From Cyrtodaria siliqua (Eukaryota; Mollusca; Bivalvia; Adapedonta; Hiatellidae), in NCBI GenBank assembly GCA_037043455.1, contig JAWPHD010000235.1, positions 434,001 to 498,000 on the forward strand: a stretch of 64,000 nucleotides of DNA, given 5' to 3'. Below are positions 10,457 through 20,126 of this stretch, one piece after another; positions within the stretch are counted from its first letter, which is position 1, and each line of letters opens with the position of its first letter. The notes under the pieces are model-generated. The model ran no database searches. It was not told the origin of the DNA and saw only the letters and a list, made by a program, of their open reading frames with translations. The position numbers were made by a program, and so were the translations under genes.

Positions 10457-10969
10457 TTAAAGGGACACTGTCCGTAACTTTTAGCTTATAAAACACACAT
10501 TAATTATGTTCGCACACATTACACACCAAACATTACTGAATATTTACTAATTAAAGCAGGATTGTTTGACGAAATTCAAACGCTGTACAAAAAAAAAGGA
10601 GAAACCATTTCGGGCGTTTGAACTCGCAGCCCAAACTAAAATTACACTTGCAGTAATAATAGTGAACGAAAAGTGGTCGACCTAGCTCCCAACTGAGCTA
10701 AGCGGGCTATACATATTACGCACTAAATACTATGGTCAAAAACTAATGCGCTAATGGAAGTCACGTGATCGCAGAAAAGGTAAATATGGTGGGTCCCACT
10801 TTATTAACAAATAATAATTTAAGCTTATTTTTTTCAAACTCACGAATGTATTACTACAGACTTCTTAGTGTCTATGCTCATGTTTTCATGTATATATTTC
10901 ACTGAATAAAAGTCAGACAGTATTTGGTTATGCTCCCTATCTGCTTACATACGGACAGTGTCCCTTTAA
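10457..10969. mobile_element. TTAA-type MITE (505 bp) inside the LINE
   Basis: Ends AGGGACACTGTCCGTA (from 10461) and its inverse (to 10965), each flanked by TTAA (10457-10460 and 10966-10969). Removing the element plus one TTAA rejoins the LINE reading frame on both sides, which supports both the borders and the duplication. TTAA duplications are used by piggyBac- and Kolobok-type transposases. A tRNA-like segment lies inside. Confidence 0.85.
10605..10712 (-). promoter_or_regulatory. tRNA-like segment with Pol III A and B boxes in the MITE
   Basis: On the minus strand CCCGCTTAGCTCAGTTGGGA (about 10706-10687) matches a tRNA 5' end and A box, and about 65 bases on GCGAGTTCAAACGCC (about 10627-10613) resembles a B box with T-loop. 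The middle does not fold as a normal anticodon arm, so this is a tRNA-derived module rather than a functional tRNA gene. Confidence 0.45.
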
Positions 10970-11623
10970 TGTCATGTTTAATGCATGATCTTAAATTATA
11001 TCTGCTATTTTCAGAAAATGTTATTAATTTACTTATGTATATTGGTGTAAGATTATGAATTGCTTTATAAACTAAAACACCTACTTGAAATTTACATCTT
11101 GTTTCAAATGACATCCAATTTAACTCATTGAAAAGATTTGCAGAGGTATGTAAAGGTTTTATCAAAATCCAGCGTGCGATGCTTTTTGTAAAGTAACAAC
11201 CTTTGTAAAATTTAATTTAGTACAATAACTCCAGAGGATAGATCCATAATCAAATATTGGAACTAAATATGCATTATAGAATAGCTTTTTCATATCAAGT
11301 GTCAAATATTTAGATATTCGTCTTAAAAGAGTGAATTTACTCGATATATGATTACAGACTTTGCTTATCTGAACATCCCACTTTAGATGTTGATCTATTG
11401 TAATTCCGAGAAGTTTTTTAGAAGACACTGATTGTATCAGGCAATTATCTATCGAAAGCGTGAGTTTTCGAGAATGGTTTATTTTATATTTTGAACCTAA
11501 TAGCATACATGTTGTTTTTGTAGGATTTATAACCATGTTATTTATAGTGCACCATTTATTTATGCTATTTAAGTCAGTTTGTAATTTATGTAAACTGACC
11601 GATTAGGAATTTTGTTGAGTGTA

Positions 11624-12503
11624 ATGTGATCAATAAGCTCGATTAATCTACTTTTCACTAAGCCATGCCGTCACAAATATCCACGCTTCAATTCTCTTTA
11701 ACCCATTTTACATGTAATTGTTTTTGTTGTTCTTTGATACTTAGATCAGAAATAATACTATTTATGCTTTTATGTATACATGTATGACACTGTAAATGAA
11801 TTACAAAATGTTAAGGGCATTTGTGTATTTGAACGTTTGACCCCTATCCCAGAGTCTCATGGTGACCCAAAATCATTACATTTTATTGAAAAAGAAAAAA
11901 ATACATATTTGACCCAATTTACCTTTTTACACCACTTCAACCCCGCCCCCCTACGCATACACACCCAGCCCCACTCCCCACTCCCATCCCCATCGGGGCA
12001 CAATTTTAAGGTAGAAACACTGAAATTGTTTGATATGCTTTGTATTTTGAGAGGAGTATACTTGTATATGTTCCAAGTTTAAAAAGACAACAAATAGAAA
12101 AAATTACACTGCAATTGAATTTTGTGTCTATTGGACCTTTTGAAGCCCCTAACAACCTCCCCCACCCCACCATCACCACCACCACCACCACCACACCCCA
12201 CCCCCATCACACACAGAGGTGGAAAACATATTATTATACACTGTACACTGTACTGTAATCCCTTCGTCAAACACACACACCACTCCACTCCCAACCCCAG
12301 GGAAGACGTCCGAGTTTTAAATAATAAATCATTTGATATGCTCTGTATTTCTTTCATAGACGATTATTTATACCAATTATTGTGCAAACCCATCCGAGAC
12401 ATAATAACAAAAAGATACCCTTCCCCACATAATTATCCCAACCACTCACCCTGGCCCCTAGGCAGGCGCCCGAGTTTGAAGTAATACAATCGTTTGACAT
12501 GTT
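11624..12503. other. Non-coding stretch with C/A-rich simple repeats
   Basis: No gene recognised. Around 12160-12215 there is an irregular (CAC)n and C-rich tract that opens long proline- or glycine-rich chance frames on both strands. Several repeats of the string TTTGATATGCT(C/T)TGTATTT occur about 310 bp apart (12028 and 12334), suggesting an old tandem duplication. Confidence 0.4.
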
Positions 12504-12645
12504 TGGCACCGCTAAATACCGCAACTCCGGTAAAGACCACAGCTCCTCTAAAGTCCACATACATTTCCGTAAAAGTCCACAACTCCGCTATAGTCCACAC
12601 ACATTGCTATGGTCTTTACCGGAATTGTGGTCTTTAGCGGTGCCA
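12504..12645. repeat. 142-bp foldback with about 35-bp arms
   Basis: TGGCACCGCTAAATACCGCA at the left is the inverse of the right arm TGTGGTCTTTAGCGGTGCCA with few mismatches, and the inner parts CCGGTAAAGACC / GGTCTTTACCGG also pair. Between the arms are related short words (AAAGTCCAC, CTCCGCTA) repeated in direct orientation. Confidence 0.65.
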
Positions 12646-13513
12646 CAGTGCATATTGTTGATATGGTTAATGTTCTTTTTCATAATTGCCGGAACGCTAA
12701 CCATATTGCAAACAGTGTAGATCTTCTCTTTCGACTCGTATATCTTTTGCAAATTGAATAAGAGAACAGATGCGGGGAAACAATAACATTCGTCATTTCG
12801 TCGGAGTTTCTCCCATTTCTAGTCATGTGATATAGTTTTTTGCCTCGAGTGAGGTAACTCTTATCTTACATGACATGTGGCTCTTATTGTCTTGGCGCTA
12901 CGTTGGTGACGTCGCCTTATTGTAGCATAACATCAAATACAGTCATTGAAGTATGCCTTTACTAAGCGCGTAATGGGAGAAAAATAATCCATCATGAGTT
13001 AATCCATGTGAGATGGGGAAATCTCACCCTCGGGATCAGAATTGCGACCAGGCACTCTGACCCTCGGGTGAGATTTCCTTATCTCACATTGATACACGTG
13101 ATGGATTATTATATTCTAAGCGCACTACATGTACCAACATAGCTGTTTGCAAGGAAACACGCCACTGGTGCCTCTTCTTAATACACTTTTGAGCATACCG
13201 TCTCATTCTTAAATAAAACCAGAAATGTGCCTATGGAACACGCATGCCCTCACTGAAAACTATCCGTGGAATACGTAAAAAAACGAAGGAAAAAAGGACT
13301 GTAACTCTGGTATCACTAATTAGATTTTGACGCTAAATCGATATGCACATTTCGACATCAAAGGTAAGCACCAAGTAAAGTATTAAAGCAAGGTTGGAAA
13401 CTTTGGGTGAAGTTGAAACAAAAGATATTTTAACGTAACGTCGCTTGTATATTGTATACTCGCAGATAAATATGAGTAAATATGGATCTAAGCTGTTTTA
13501 GGGGCTATTGAAA
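12646..13513. other. Non-coding stretch
   Basis: No gene recognised. A short local palindrome, GAGATGGGGAAATCTCACCC and GGGTGAGATTTCCTTATCTC, with similar outer words (AATCCATCATGAG / ACGTGATGGATTATT), lies at about 12988-13112. Confidence 0.4.
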
Positions 13514-14000
13514 TATACTGACGAGATACAGAAACGCCTCATCGGGAATTTCCGCTATATATTGTATGTACACTATGCTGCTGTTAATCGAATGGTACAT
13601 GGCTACGTAAGACCTTTCTTTTCGGAAAAAATACTAAAACAACACAAAACACAGCAAATAGTATTTCTTCAAAGTTTGATTATTGGCAGAGTATCTGTTT
13701 GGCTCAAGCATGTGGGCAAACTTAGGATGCAAATTTCTGCAAACTCTTTACGTTAAATACAGTACTAAAATAGTCAATTTTTCAAAGAGGAACTTCAATA
13801 TTTATGAATTTCTTGTTATAAAGTGTACTGTGATTAAAACGTCTACAACATCACAGTTGTGTCCTTTCTCTAACCAACTGCAACTTTGTTTAACAAAACA
13901 TCTTGGGATTTCTTTGGAATATTATGTGGCATTAGGTGTGCGGTATATACAATATATAGCGGAAATTCCCGATGAGGCGTTTCTTTATCTCGTCAGTATA
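13514..14000. mobile_element. About 485-bp MITE with about 53-bp inverted repeats
   Basis: The left end TATACTGACGAGATACAGAA continues into CGCCTCATCGGGAATTTCCG and CTATATATTGTA; the right end (about 13948-14000) is its inverse with one or two mismatches. The terminal TA on both sides suggests a TA target duplication and a Tc1/mariner-type origin. Reading frames over it (13508-13756, 13683-14024) are not convincing genes. Confidence 0.8.
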
Positions 14001-14249
14001 GAAACTTTTGAATTGTACCTGTAGTCTTAAAATATATGTTGTCTCATTGTGGACTAGCTTGTATGTTATTTAACCATGGGATAAATATGCTTTATTAAGA
14101 GCATAAATTTACCTGAAATATATATTGTCTCGTGGTGGGTTAGTTTATTTGTTGTCAAACCATAGAAAAATATGAATATTTTTTAATTATAATTTAACTC
14201 ATACTAGCTCATCTTTTTATTCATCTTAGCACACACATTCAAGTGGATA
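14001..14249. other. Short AT-rich spacer
   Basis: No gene; the words AAATATATRTTGTCTC and GGGWTAGYTT recur twice (about 14030 and 14115), a weak direct duplication. Confidence 0.3.
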
Positions 14250-14500
14250 TTTATCAATTTAAGGGCAATAACTCCGGAGTTACTAGGACGATTCTGAAAT
14301 AATTGCCGCATCACATCCCATTATTGGGATAAACATTATAATGAAGTTTAATGAAAATCAAACAAGTGGTTATCAAGATATGACTGTGGACGGACAGAAT
14401 TAAGCATTTTTTATCAATTAAAGGGCAATAACTCAGACGTTACTGGGGCGATTCCAGAAAAAAATAACCTCGTCTCATCCCACTATCAGGATAAATAGGA
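14250..14500 (+). repeat. Interspersed mollusc-type repeat, two direct copies
   Basis: TTTATCAATTTAAGGGCAAT and TTTATCAATTAAAGGGCAAT each begin a unit (about 14250 and 14410) that continues AACTC, GTTACTRGGRCGATTC and CATCCCAYTATYRGGATAAA. The AAGGGCAATAACTC core is a repeat I associate with bivalve genomes. No coding capacity. Confidence 0.6.
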
Positions 14501-15088
14501 CAACGCCAAATTAATATCCCTCCCCCTTGGCGGGGGATAAAAATCAGAGACCATAGGTCATATGCGGGCTTAAACCTAGGGAATTCGAGATCGCCCATTC
14601 GTTTAATGAACACAATGAAGGCTAGCATTAGAACTAAAATGAGATTACCGTAGCACGCTTCCTATGCATTGCATAATTTACTTCCACGTTCAATTTATTA
14701 GAATTATCATTTCTAGTATGCAATCAGTAGGCGAACCCATGACAGTTGTAGTCAAAGGTGAATAATCTTGAGATGTAGCTGAAACCAGTTGGAACTATTA
14801 ATGCTTGCATCAAGATCTAATGCAAAACTTCCATGGCCACGTTTAAGTCAAACAAGATTACCGCTCAATAACCGGCGTCTTCTGGTTTGTAATTTACCCA
14901 TTTAGACGATTTCAATGTATAATTGTTAAACACAGAATTTACATTCTCAAAACCATCAGAGTTCGTTATCAATGAAAATTAATTTCAGATTTTACAATGT
15001 GAGATTGTCTTTTGTAAGATGTATTCTTGTATGTGTCATAATTGCTCATGCGAAATTGATTGTGATTCATGTAGCTGAGTGTTACACT
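14501..15088. other. Non-coding stretch
   Basis: No gene, array or long inverted repeat recognised. Confidence 0.4.
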
Positions 15089-15390
15089 GGCGAGGCAGCA
15101 ATCTCTAGAGAGAGTTGTCCGTTCCTGCATCCACAGTACACCTCTAGGCAGCAATCTCTAGACAGAGTTGTCGGGTCTTGCATCCACAGTACACCTCGAG
15201 GCAGCAATCTCTAGACAGAGTTGTCGGTTCTTGTATCCACAGTACATTTCGAGGCAACAATCTCTAGACAGAGTTGTCGGTTCTTGCATCCACTCTGTCT
15301 AGAGATTGTTGCCTCGAAATGTACTGTGGATACAAGAACCGACAACTCTGTCTAGAGATTGCTGCCTCGAGGTGTACTGTGGATGCAAGG
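15089..15390. repeat. About 54-bp tandem repeat turned into a large palindrome
   Basis: Four direct units of AGGCAGCAATCTCTAGACAG followed by AGTTGTCGGTTCTTGCATCC and ACAGTACACCTCG run from about 15089 to 15296, followed without a gap by about 95 bp of the same units in reverse orientation to about 15389. The inverted part pairs with the last two direct units almost perfectly, including the A-for-C variants (GAGGCAACAATC), so it arose from those units by an inverted duplication. Confidence 0.8.
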
Positions 15391-16166
15391 AATTTATTAT
15401 AATCTAATTCAATTTAATATGAAAGGTTTAATTTAAAAACAAATGTTTACTACGATAGTTTAGTGAATAATAAGTTAATTTTAATTAGAATCATTATAAT
15501 TGTTTCTACTTCGGCGTCTAGATCAAACACCACCATCGCGTTTCCCATCAGATGTGTGCTTATTAGCTCTACCTATGAACAAACTTCATCAAAAAAGTAC
15601 TAACCTAAATACACACAAAGTGTCCAAAATAATAAGGGCTGCTGCGTACGTGTGTTTACCACTTAATCAGCAGCACTCCGTATCAATGGTGGTGTCAGAT
15701 AACGGTCATGTAAGTCTAACACAAACAATCATTTATTGTTTTTGCATTTTATTCAGGAAATCAAAATGCAATGTTGTCATTCCTATCTAGGCCCATTTTA
15801 AATAAGAATAACTTAGCACATTCTCATGACAAATATTCCATGTGGTGCCAAAAAGTATGGTCAAGAAAGGTATAGGCTCATGAATAAATGCACCATTTAA
15901 ATTTTTATAAACACTAAGATTCCAGTTATTATTATATAACCAAATGTTGGGTTGTGTTTTCTTATAGCATTATCTATATGGGTGCATATTGATTCGTGGG
16001 CTCCCTGGGTGCCTGTAGAGCCCAAATGGTTGTTGAGTGATGGGAGGGGATGTGTTTGGGGCCAGGGGTGGGGTAGGGCAACACTAAACCTACATTATAG
16101 TAAATAACATATGAAACGTTGAATTCTTGTATAAAATAGGCATTTCAAGTGGGATTCTTGTTTAAA
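15391..16166. other. Non-coding stretch
   Basis: No gene recognised. GGGATTCTTGTTTAAAATAG near 16150 partly repeats TTGAATTCTTGTATAAAATAG just upstream. Confidence 0.4.
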
Positions 16167-16167
16167 A

Positions 16168-16254
16168 TAGGCACCAATAACGTACCAATAACGTACCAGT
16201 AACGTACCAGTAACGTACCAATAACGTACCAATAACGTACCAATAACGTATCTT
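16168..16254. repeat. 11-bp tandem repeat (CARTAACGTAC)
   Basis: About eight units of CAATAACGTAC or CAGTAACGTAC in direct orientation, ending in AACGTATCTTC. Confidence 0.8.
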
Positions 16255-16291
16255 CAACCGTTTTCTTCTGCATTCTTTTGCACTAGCATTA

Positions 16292-16977
16292 TTAAAGCCC
16301 CCGTCACACTCTGACGTGACAGCATGAAGATCCCACTGCGTCGAAAAAATAGAGATGAACGCAGCGGGAACTTGATCTTTTCTGAAAAATGTGCATTTAT
16401 CAATTTCATGCTACGTCCTAGACAGGTACCTGCGATGTCCTCGCTGCGTTGCACACGTTCCCACTGATTTCCGTTTACGTACCTGACCAAGCGCCCACTA
16501 GATTGCCACGTTGTCGCTGCGTCAAAGGGGATTCTCCCAGGTTGGTATAAATACAGCGCCACTCAGTGACAACTCAGTGAGAACTCCATCCATTTTTCCC
16601 GTCCGCGCTACGCTTGTAGTACGCCAATGGAGTCACTACGAGGTGTTGGTTACGCCAATGGAGTCACTACGAGGTGTTGGTTACGCCAATGGAGTCACTA
16701 CGAGGTGTTGGTTACGTCTATAACGGGTCAATGCCGTTGTTACTACGTCTTTACGAAGTCCTTGCTGCGTGGTGCTCAGAACGTGGAGCAGCTACGCTCA
16801 TTTTGAACATGTCCAAAGTGCGCGTAGAGTTTCCAAGACCATGGAGACCATGCTAGGTCCTTAAAGGTTTCTGCTGGGTTCCTTGCACGTTGTTGGATTT
16901 CTTACTGCGTCCAAGCAATTTTTTCAGCACTCAGTGGGAACTTGATGCTACTACCTCAGAGTGTGACGGGGGTTTAA
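16292..16977. mobile_element. TTAA-type MITE, 678 bp
   Basis: Inverted ends AGCCCCCGTCACACTCTGA (from 16296) and TCAGAGTGTGACGGGGGT (to 16973) are flanked by TTAA on both sides (16292-16295, 16974-16977). Inside, a 31-bp unit beginning ACGCCAATGGAGTCACTACG is present three times in tandem (about 16621-16713). Small frames inside are not convincing genes. The TTAA duplication suggests mobilisation by a piggyBac/Kolobok-type transposase. Confidence 0.8.
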
Positions 16978-17425
16978 CTGTATGTACCTATTTGTGCTGT
17001 GTAATTATGAGTTTTTCAAGGTACGCCTGCTTTAGTAACTTCAAGCAGGTAAACACAACCTACACGCAAAGCTCGATTTGGACTGGAATTGGGACGCCGA
17101 TGCCGACGCCGACGTCATAATGGTTACATAGATTCTCTCATTCTTCGAATAGTCGAGCTAAAAGTGCATAATTCAAATCTCGGATTCGATTTAAATTACT
17201 TTTATTCAAGAAATTATGTTACATAAAATGTTAGTTGATTCAAATTAAACTTGTATTCATTGACCACATGTCTGTTACTTGTCTGTTGACAAATATATGT
17301 ATATAAACAATTATATGATGTATATAACAAACAAAACATGAAATGCATACAACTATAAGTAAAGGCTTTAGTCAGACATGATTCACAAATGTATATAATA
17401 ATTTTAAAAAATGATCGGCTATAGT
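16978..17425. other. Non-coding stretch
   Basis: No gene recognised; AT-rich. Confidence 0.4.
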
Positions 17426-17545
17426 ACGATAGCGATGGTATATCGAGTTTGTCGCCATTGTACCGTCGCCATCATGTCATCACCATCGTACTACCGCCAT
17501 AGTACCATCTTACTATCGCTATAGTACCATCGGCATCGTTAAACC
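17426..17545. repeat. Degenerate TACCATCG / CGATGGTA word cluster
   Basis: Short words such as TACCATC, CGCCAT and TACTATCGC recur about every 10-12 bases in both orientations, making the stretch weakly self-complementary. Similar sequence is at about 18.06-18.20 kb and 25.09-25.25 kb. Confidence 0.5.
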
Positions 17546-17719
17546 GTGTATCGTTACCAGAATGTATACCCTGCTTTGCACCGTTAACGGTCAAACACAT
17601 ATTGCTGGAATGTGTAGACTTTGATCCTATGCGTCAAATGTACTACAATGTTAATACTATGACCGAGTTATTTAATACTATAGATTTTAGTCTAGTTTTA
17701 GATTTCCTCAAAGAAATCA

Positions 17720-17976
17720 GACTATATAAATCATTATAATGTGTTCTTGTATATATTTACTTCTTTATATACCCGTTTTCGGGCATTTGTTGATTTACAT
17801 ATATAGTTTATATTACTACCATATCATCTCTTACTTGTAAATAGATATATCTTTATATATTTACATTAATTTTTAATTAATCCTTCATTCATCAGTTTTT
17901 TGCGCACAATATGACCTATTTATGTGTCGACGTGCCGTAAAACACCATTCATTCATTCATTCATTCATTCATCGTG
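17720..17976 (+). repeat. Interspersed repeat tail ending in (ATTC)n
   Basis: An AT-rich segment ends with GTCGACGTGCCGTAAAACAC followed by CATTCATTCATTC repeats, the form of a LINE/SINE 3' tail; a shorter look-alike is at about 8450-8482. Confidence 0.5.
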
Positions 17977-18054
17977 TATCGACTTGTAATGCAGTTTAAC
18001 AAGCCAATTTCAAATTATGATTGTAAAACATACGAATACAAATTGAAAGTGTTC

Positions 18055-18200
18055 CGTTAAGGTCATCGTACCATCGCGTATTGACTTGTAAACGCGATGG
18101 CACGATGACGGTGGTACGATCGTGATAACGCGATATACCATTGTACAATCGTACCAAAGTACTATCGCGTCAACACGCAATGGTTTGATGGCGTTAACGG
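18055..18200. repeat. Second cluster of TACCATCG / CGATGGTA words
   Basis: TCGTACCATCGCG, CGCGATGGCACGATG, GGTACGATCGTG, GCGATATACC and related words alternate between strands. It may be the partner of the 17.43-17.55 kb cluster, the two being split by the (ATTC)n repeat. Confidence 0.45.
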
Positions 18201-19150
18201 AGCACCGCCAACAAAGAAAATAGTGGCATCTGCTATGGTGCTCTTTAAATAAGTTGAACTTTCTGTTCTGTATCAGAAAATAAACAGTGTTTCTCAAAGT
18301 AAGTAATAAATATTCATTTCGTATTCTATTTAGTCTTATGTATTCGTGTGAAGAACATGTATAATGCAACACCCAGAATTTCATATAGTTTTGTTCCTTT
18401 TAATGAGACTTACTGAAACTTCTTGCGCATAATTTATGTTCATATGCACTTGATGAATATGTTCTATTCAACGAGGAACAGTCAGCATGTACTATTCAGC
18501 TTGACTTAGAATTATAATCAAATTTTGACTGACTGAATAATTGTTTTATAAAAGTCACTAGTCTAAAGACAGAAGTGGTTAATAGTGTCATGTGACTATC
18601 CCGTCTGACTTTAGTTTTAATCTTTCCAGATTATGTTGTTTATTTATTCGTACTTTTCTGATCTCCAAGTACTCCAATATTCACCTGATTCACAATATTC
18701 TGGTCACGTAAGATTTCGTCTTACTATCATTTCAATTTCTTTATTTGCGTCTATGGCCACCGGTTCATAACACAATACATTATATATACAAACAAATATG
18801 TAACTTGTGCATCCAACATGTATACAAAGCGTTCATTTACAAAAACAACTAAAGGTTAATGCATTTAACTTTCTTTTTTTTGTACAAAGCATGAAATATA
18901 AATATTGCTAACCTTTTTTTGTATCATTAATGGGTTTTCATTTAGTTTAAAAATATTCATTTTTCACTGATTGCGAAACAAGTTATTGCAACTTAGATTA
19001 ATCACTCTCGAAGGGTAGAAACAGTACTTCATTTTTTGGATTTTCATTTGTTAACACTGTCCCTTTATAACGCCTTGTATGATCTGCACACTGAAACTGG
19101 CGGCATTGTTTTACACCCCCCCCTCCACCCTCCCCCCCCCCCCCCACCCC
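18201..19150. other. Non-coding stretch
   Basis: No gene recognised. A C-rich run of about 30 bases (19114-19147) precedes the satellite. Confidence 0.4.
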
Positions 19151-19157
19151 ACACACA

Positions 19158-19850
19158 CTCCCTTGTATATATGACCTTTACCACGGAACTAGCGGCATGT
19201 TTAAATCTCCTTGTATATATGACCTTAACACGGAACTAGCGGCATGTTTATATCTCCTTGTATATATGACCTTTACCACAGAACTAGCGGCATGTTTAAA
19301 TCTCCTTGAATATATGACCTTTACCACAGAACTAGCGGCATGTTTATATCTCCTTGTATATATGACCTTTACCACGGAACTAGCGGCATGTTTATATCTC
19401 CTTGTATATATGACCTTTACCACAGAACTAGCGGCATGTTTATATCTCCTTGTATATATGACCTTTACCACAGAACTAGCGGCATGTTTAAATCTCCTTG
19501 TATATATGACCATTACCACGGAACTAGCGGCATGTTTATATCTCCTTGTATATATGACCTTTACCACGGAACTAGCGGCATGTTTATATCTCCTTGTATA
19601 TATGACCTTTACCACAGAACTAGCGGCATGTTTATATCTCCTTGTATATATGACCTTTACCACAGAACTAGCGGCATGTTTAAATCTCCTTGTATATATG
19701 ACCATTACCACGGAACTAGCGGCATGTTTATATCTCCTTGTATATATGACCTTTACCACAGAACTAGCGGCATGTTTAAATCTCCTTGTATATATGACCT
19801 TTACCACAGAACTAGCGGCATGTTTATATCTCCTTGTATATGTAATTTTA
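19158..19850. repeat. 48-bp satellite, block A (about 14 units)
   Basis: Units read TTGTATATATGACCTTTACC, then ACGGAACTAGCGGCATGTTT and ATATCTCC. Variants (ACGG/ACAG, ATATCTCC/AAATCTCC, CCTT/CCAT) recur in an ordered way, so there are higher-order groups of several units. Because 48 is a multiple of three, several frames stay open on both strands (16-residue repeats such as VYMTFTTELAACLYLL); these are not taken as genes. Confidence 0.9.
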
Positions 19851-20126
19851 CTAGACGCAGTTCTAGATCATATTGAAAGGCCATAATTAAACTTATGTTT
19901 GTTTGCCGGAACACGATCGGTCCAACGAAAACCAGCCGGACTCCAACATTTTTTTTCCCTCTAAAAATATGAATTTTTCAGTCGAATATGGTCAAATTTC
20001 ACAACCGAATCTGGAACACATGAAACAAAACAAAATTGCCTACCTACCTACCGATCTGAAAAATCTAAGGTCGGGTTTGGGCAAACTAAAGTGTGTTTGT
20101 GTGTTATTTTTAAGTATTGCCTAAGT
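19851..20126. other. Spacer between satellite blocks A and B
   Basis: Starts with a partial unit (GCAGTTCTAGATCATATTG near 19857) and then holds non-repetitive sequence with no recognised gene. Confidence 0.4.

Larger units (their letters stand above)
10085..11594 (-). mobile_element. 5'-truncated LINE inside the Tc1-like element
   Basis: On the minus strand the coding part begins just after the reverse-transcriptase YADD position, with INKWCTINNMVINPTKTTC (about 11555-11500), then KLLGITIDQHLKWD and LRRISKYLTL, followed after a frameshift by RCKFQVGVLVYKAIH. The reading is cut at about 10970 by a TTAA MITE and resumes at about 10456 with SWNSIPENIRTSVS, ending at TAA 10290-10288. A 3' untranslated tail ends in AATAAAGTATTTATTATTAT at about 10130-10085, a typical LINE microsatellite tail. 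No endonuclease is present. Right truncation point abuts the Tc1 terminal repeat. Confidence 0.85.
8518..11621 (-). mobile_element. Tc1/mariner-like element with TA target duplication
   Basis: The left end CACTCAACAAAATTGCTAAT (from 8518) and the right end (to 11621) are inverted copies over about 26 bp (CACTCAACAAAATT, one varying base, CTAATCGGTCA), each flanked by TA (8516-8517 and 11622-11623). The transposase lies on the minus strand in the left third. About 1.5 kb of LINE sequence (about 10085-11594) lies between the transposase 5' end and the right TIR, so the original element was about 1.6 kb. Confidence 0.85.

Noticed and set aside
12079..12484. Proline- and glycine-rich frames
   Set aside because: Caused by the (CAC)n and C-rich tract.
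19178..19886. Long repeat proteins on both strands
   Set aside because: The 48-bp period is a multiple of three, so open frames on both strands are expected from the satellite itself.
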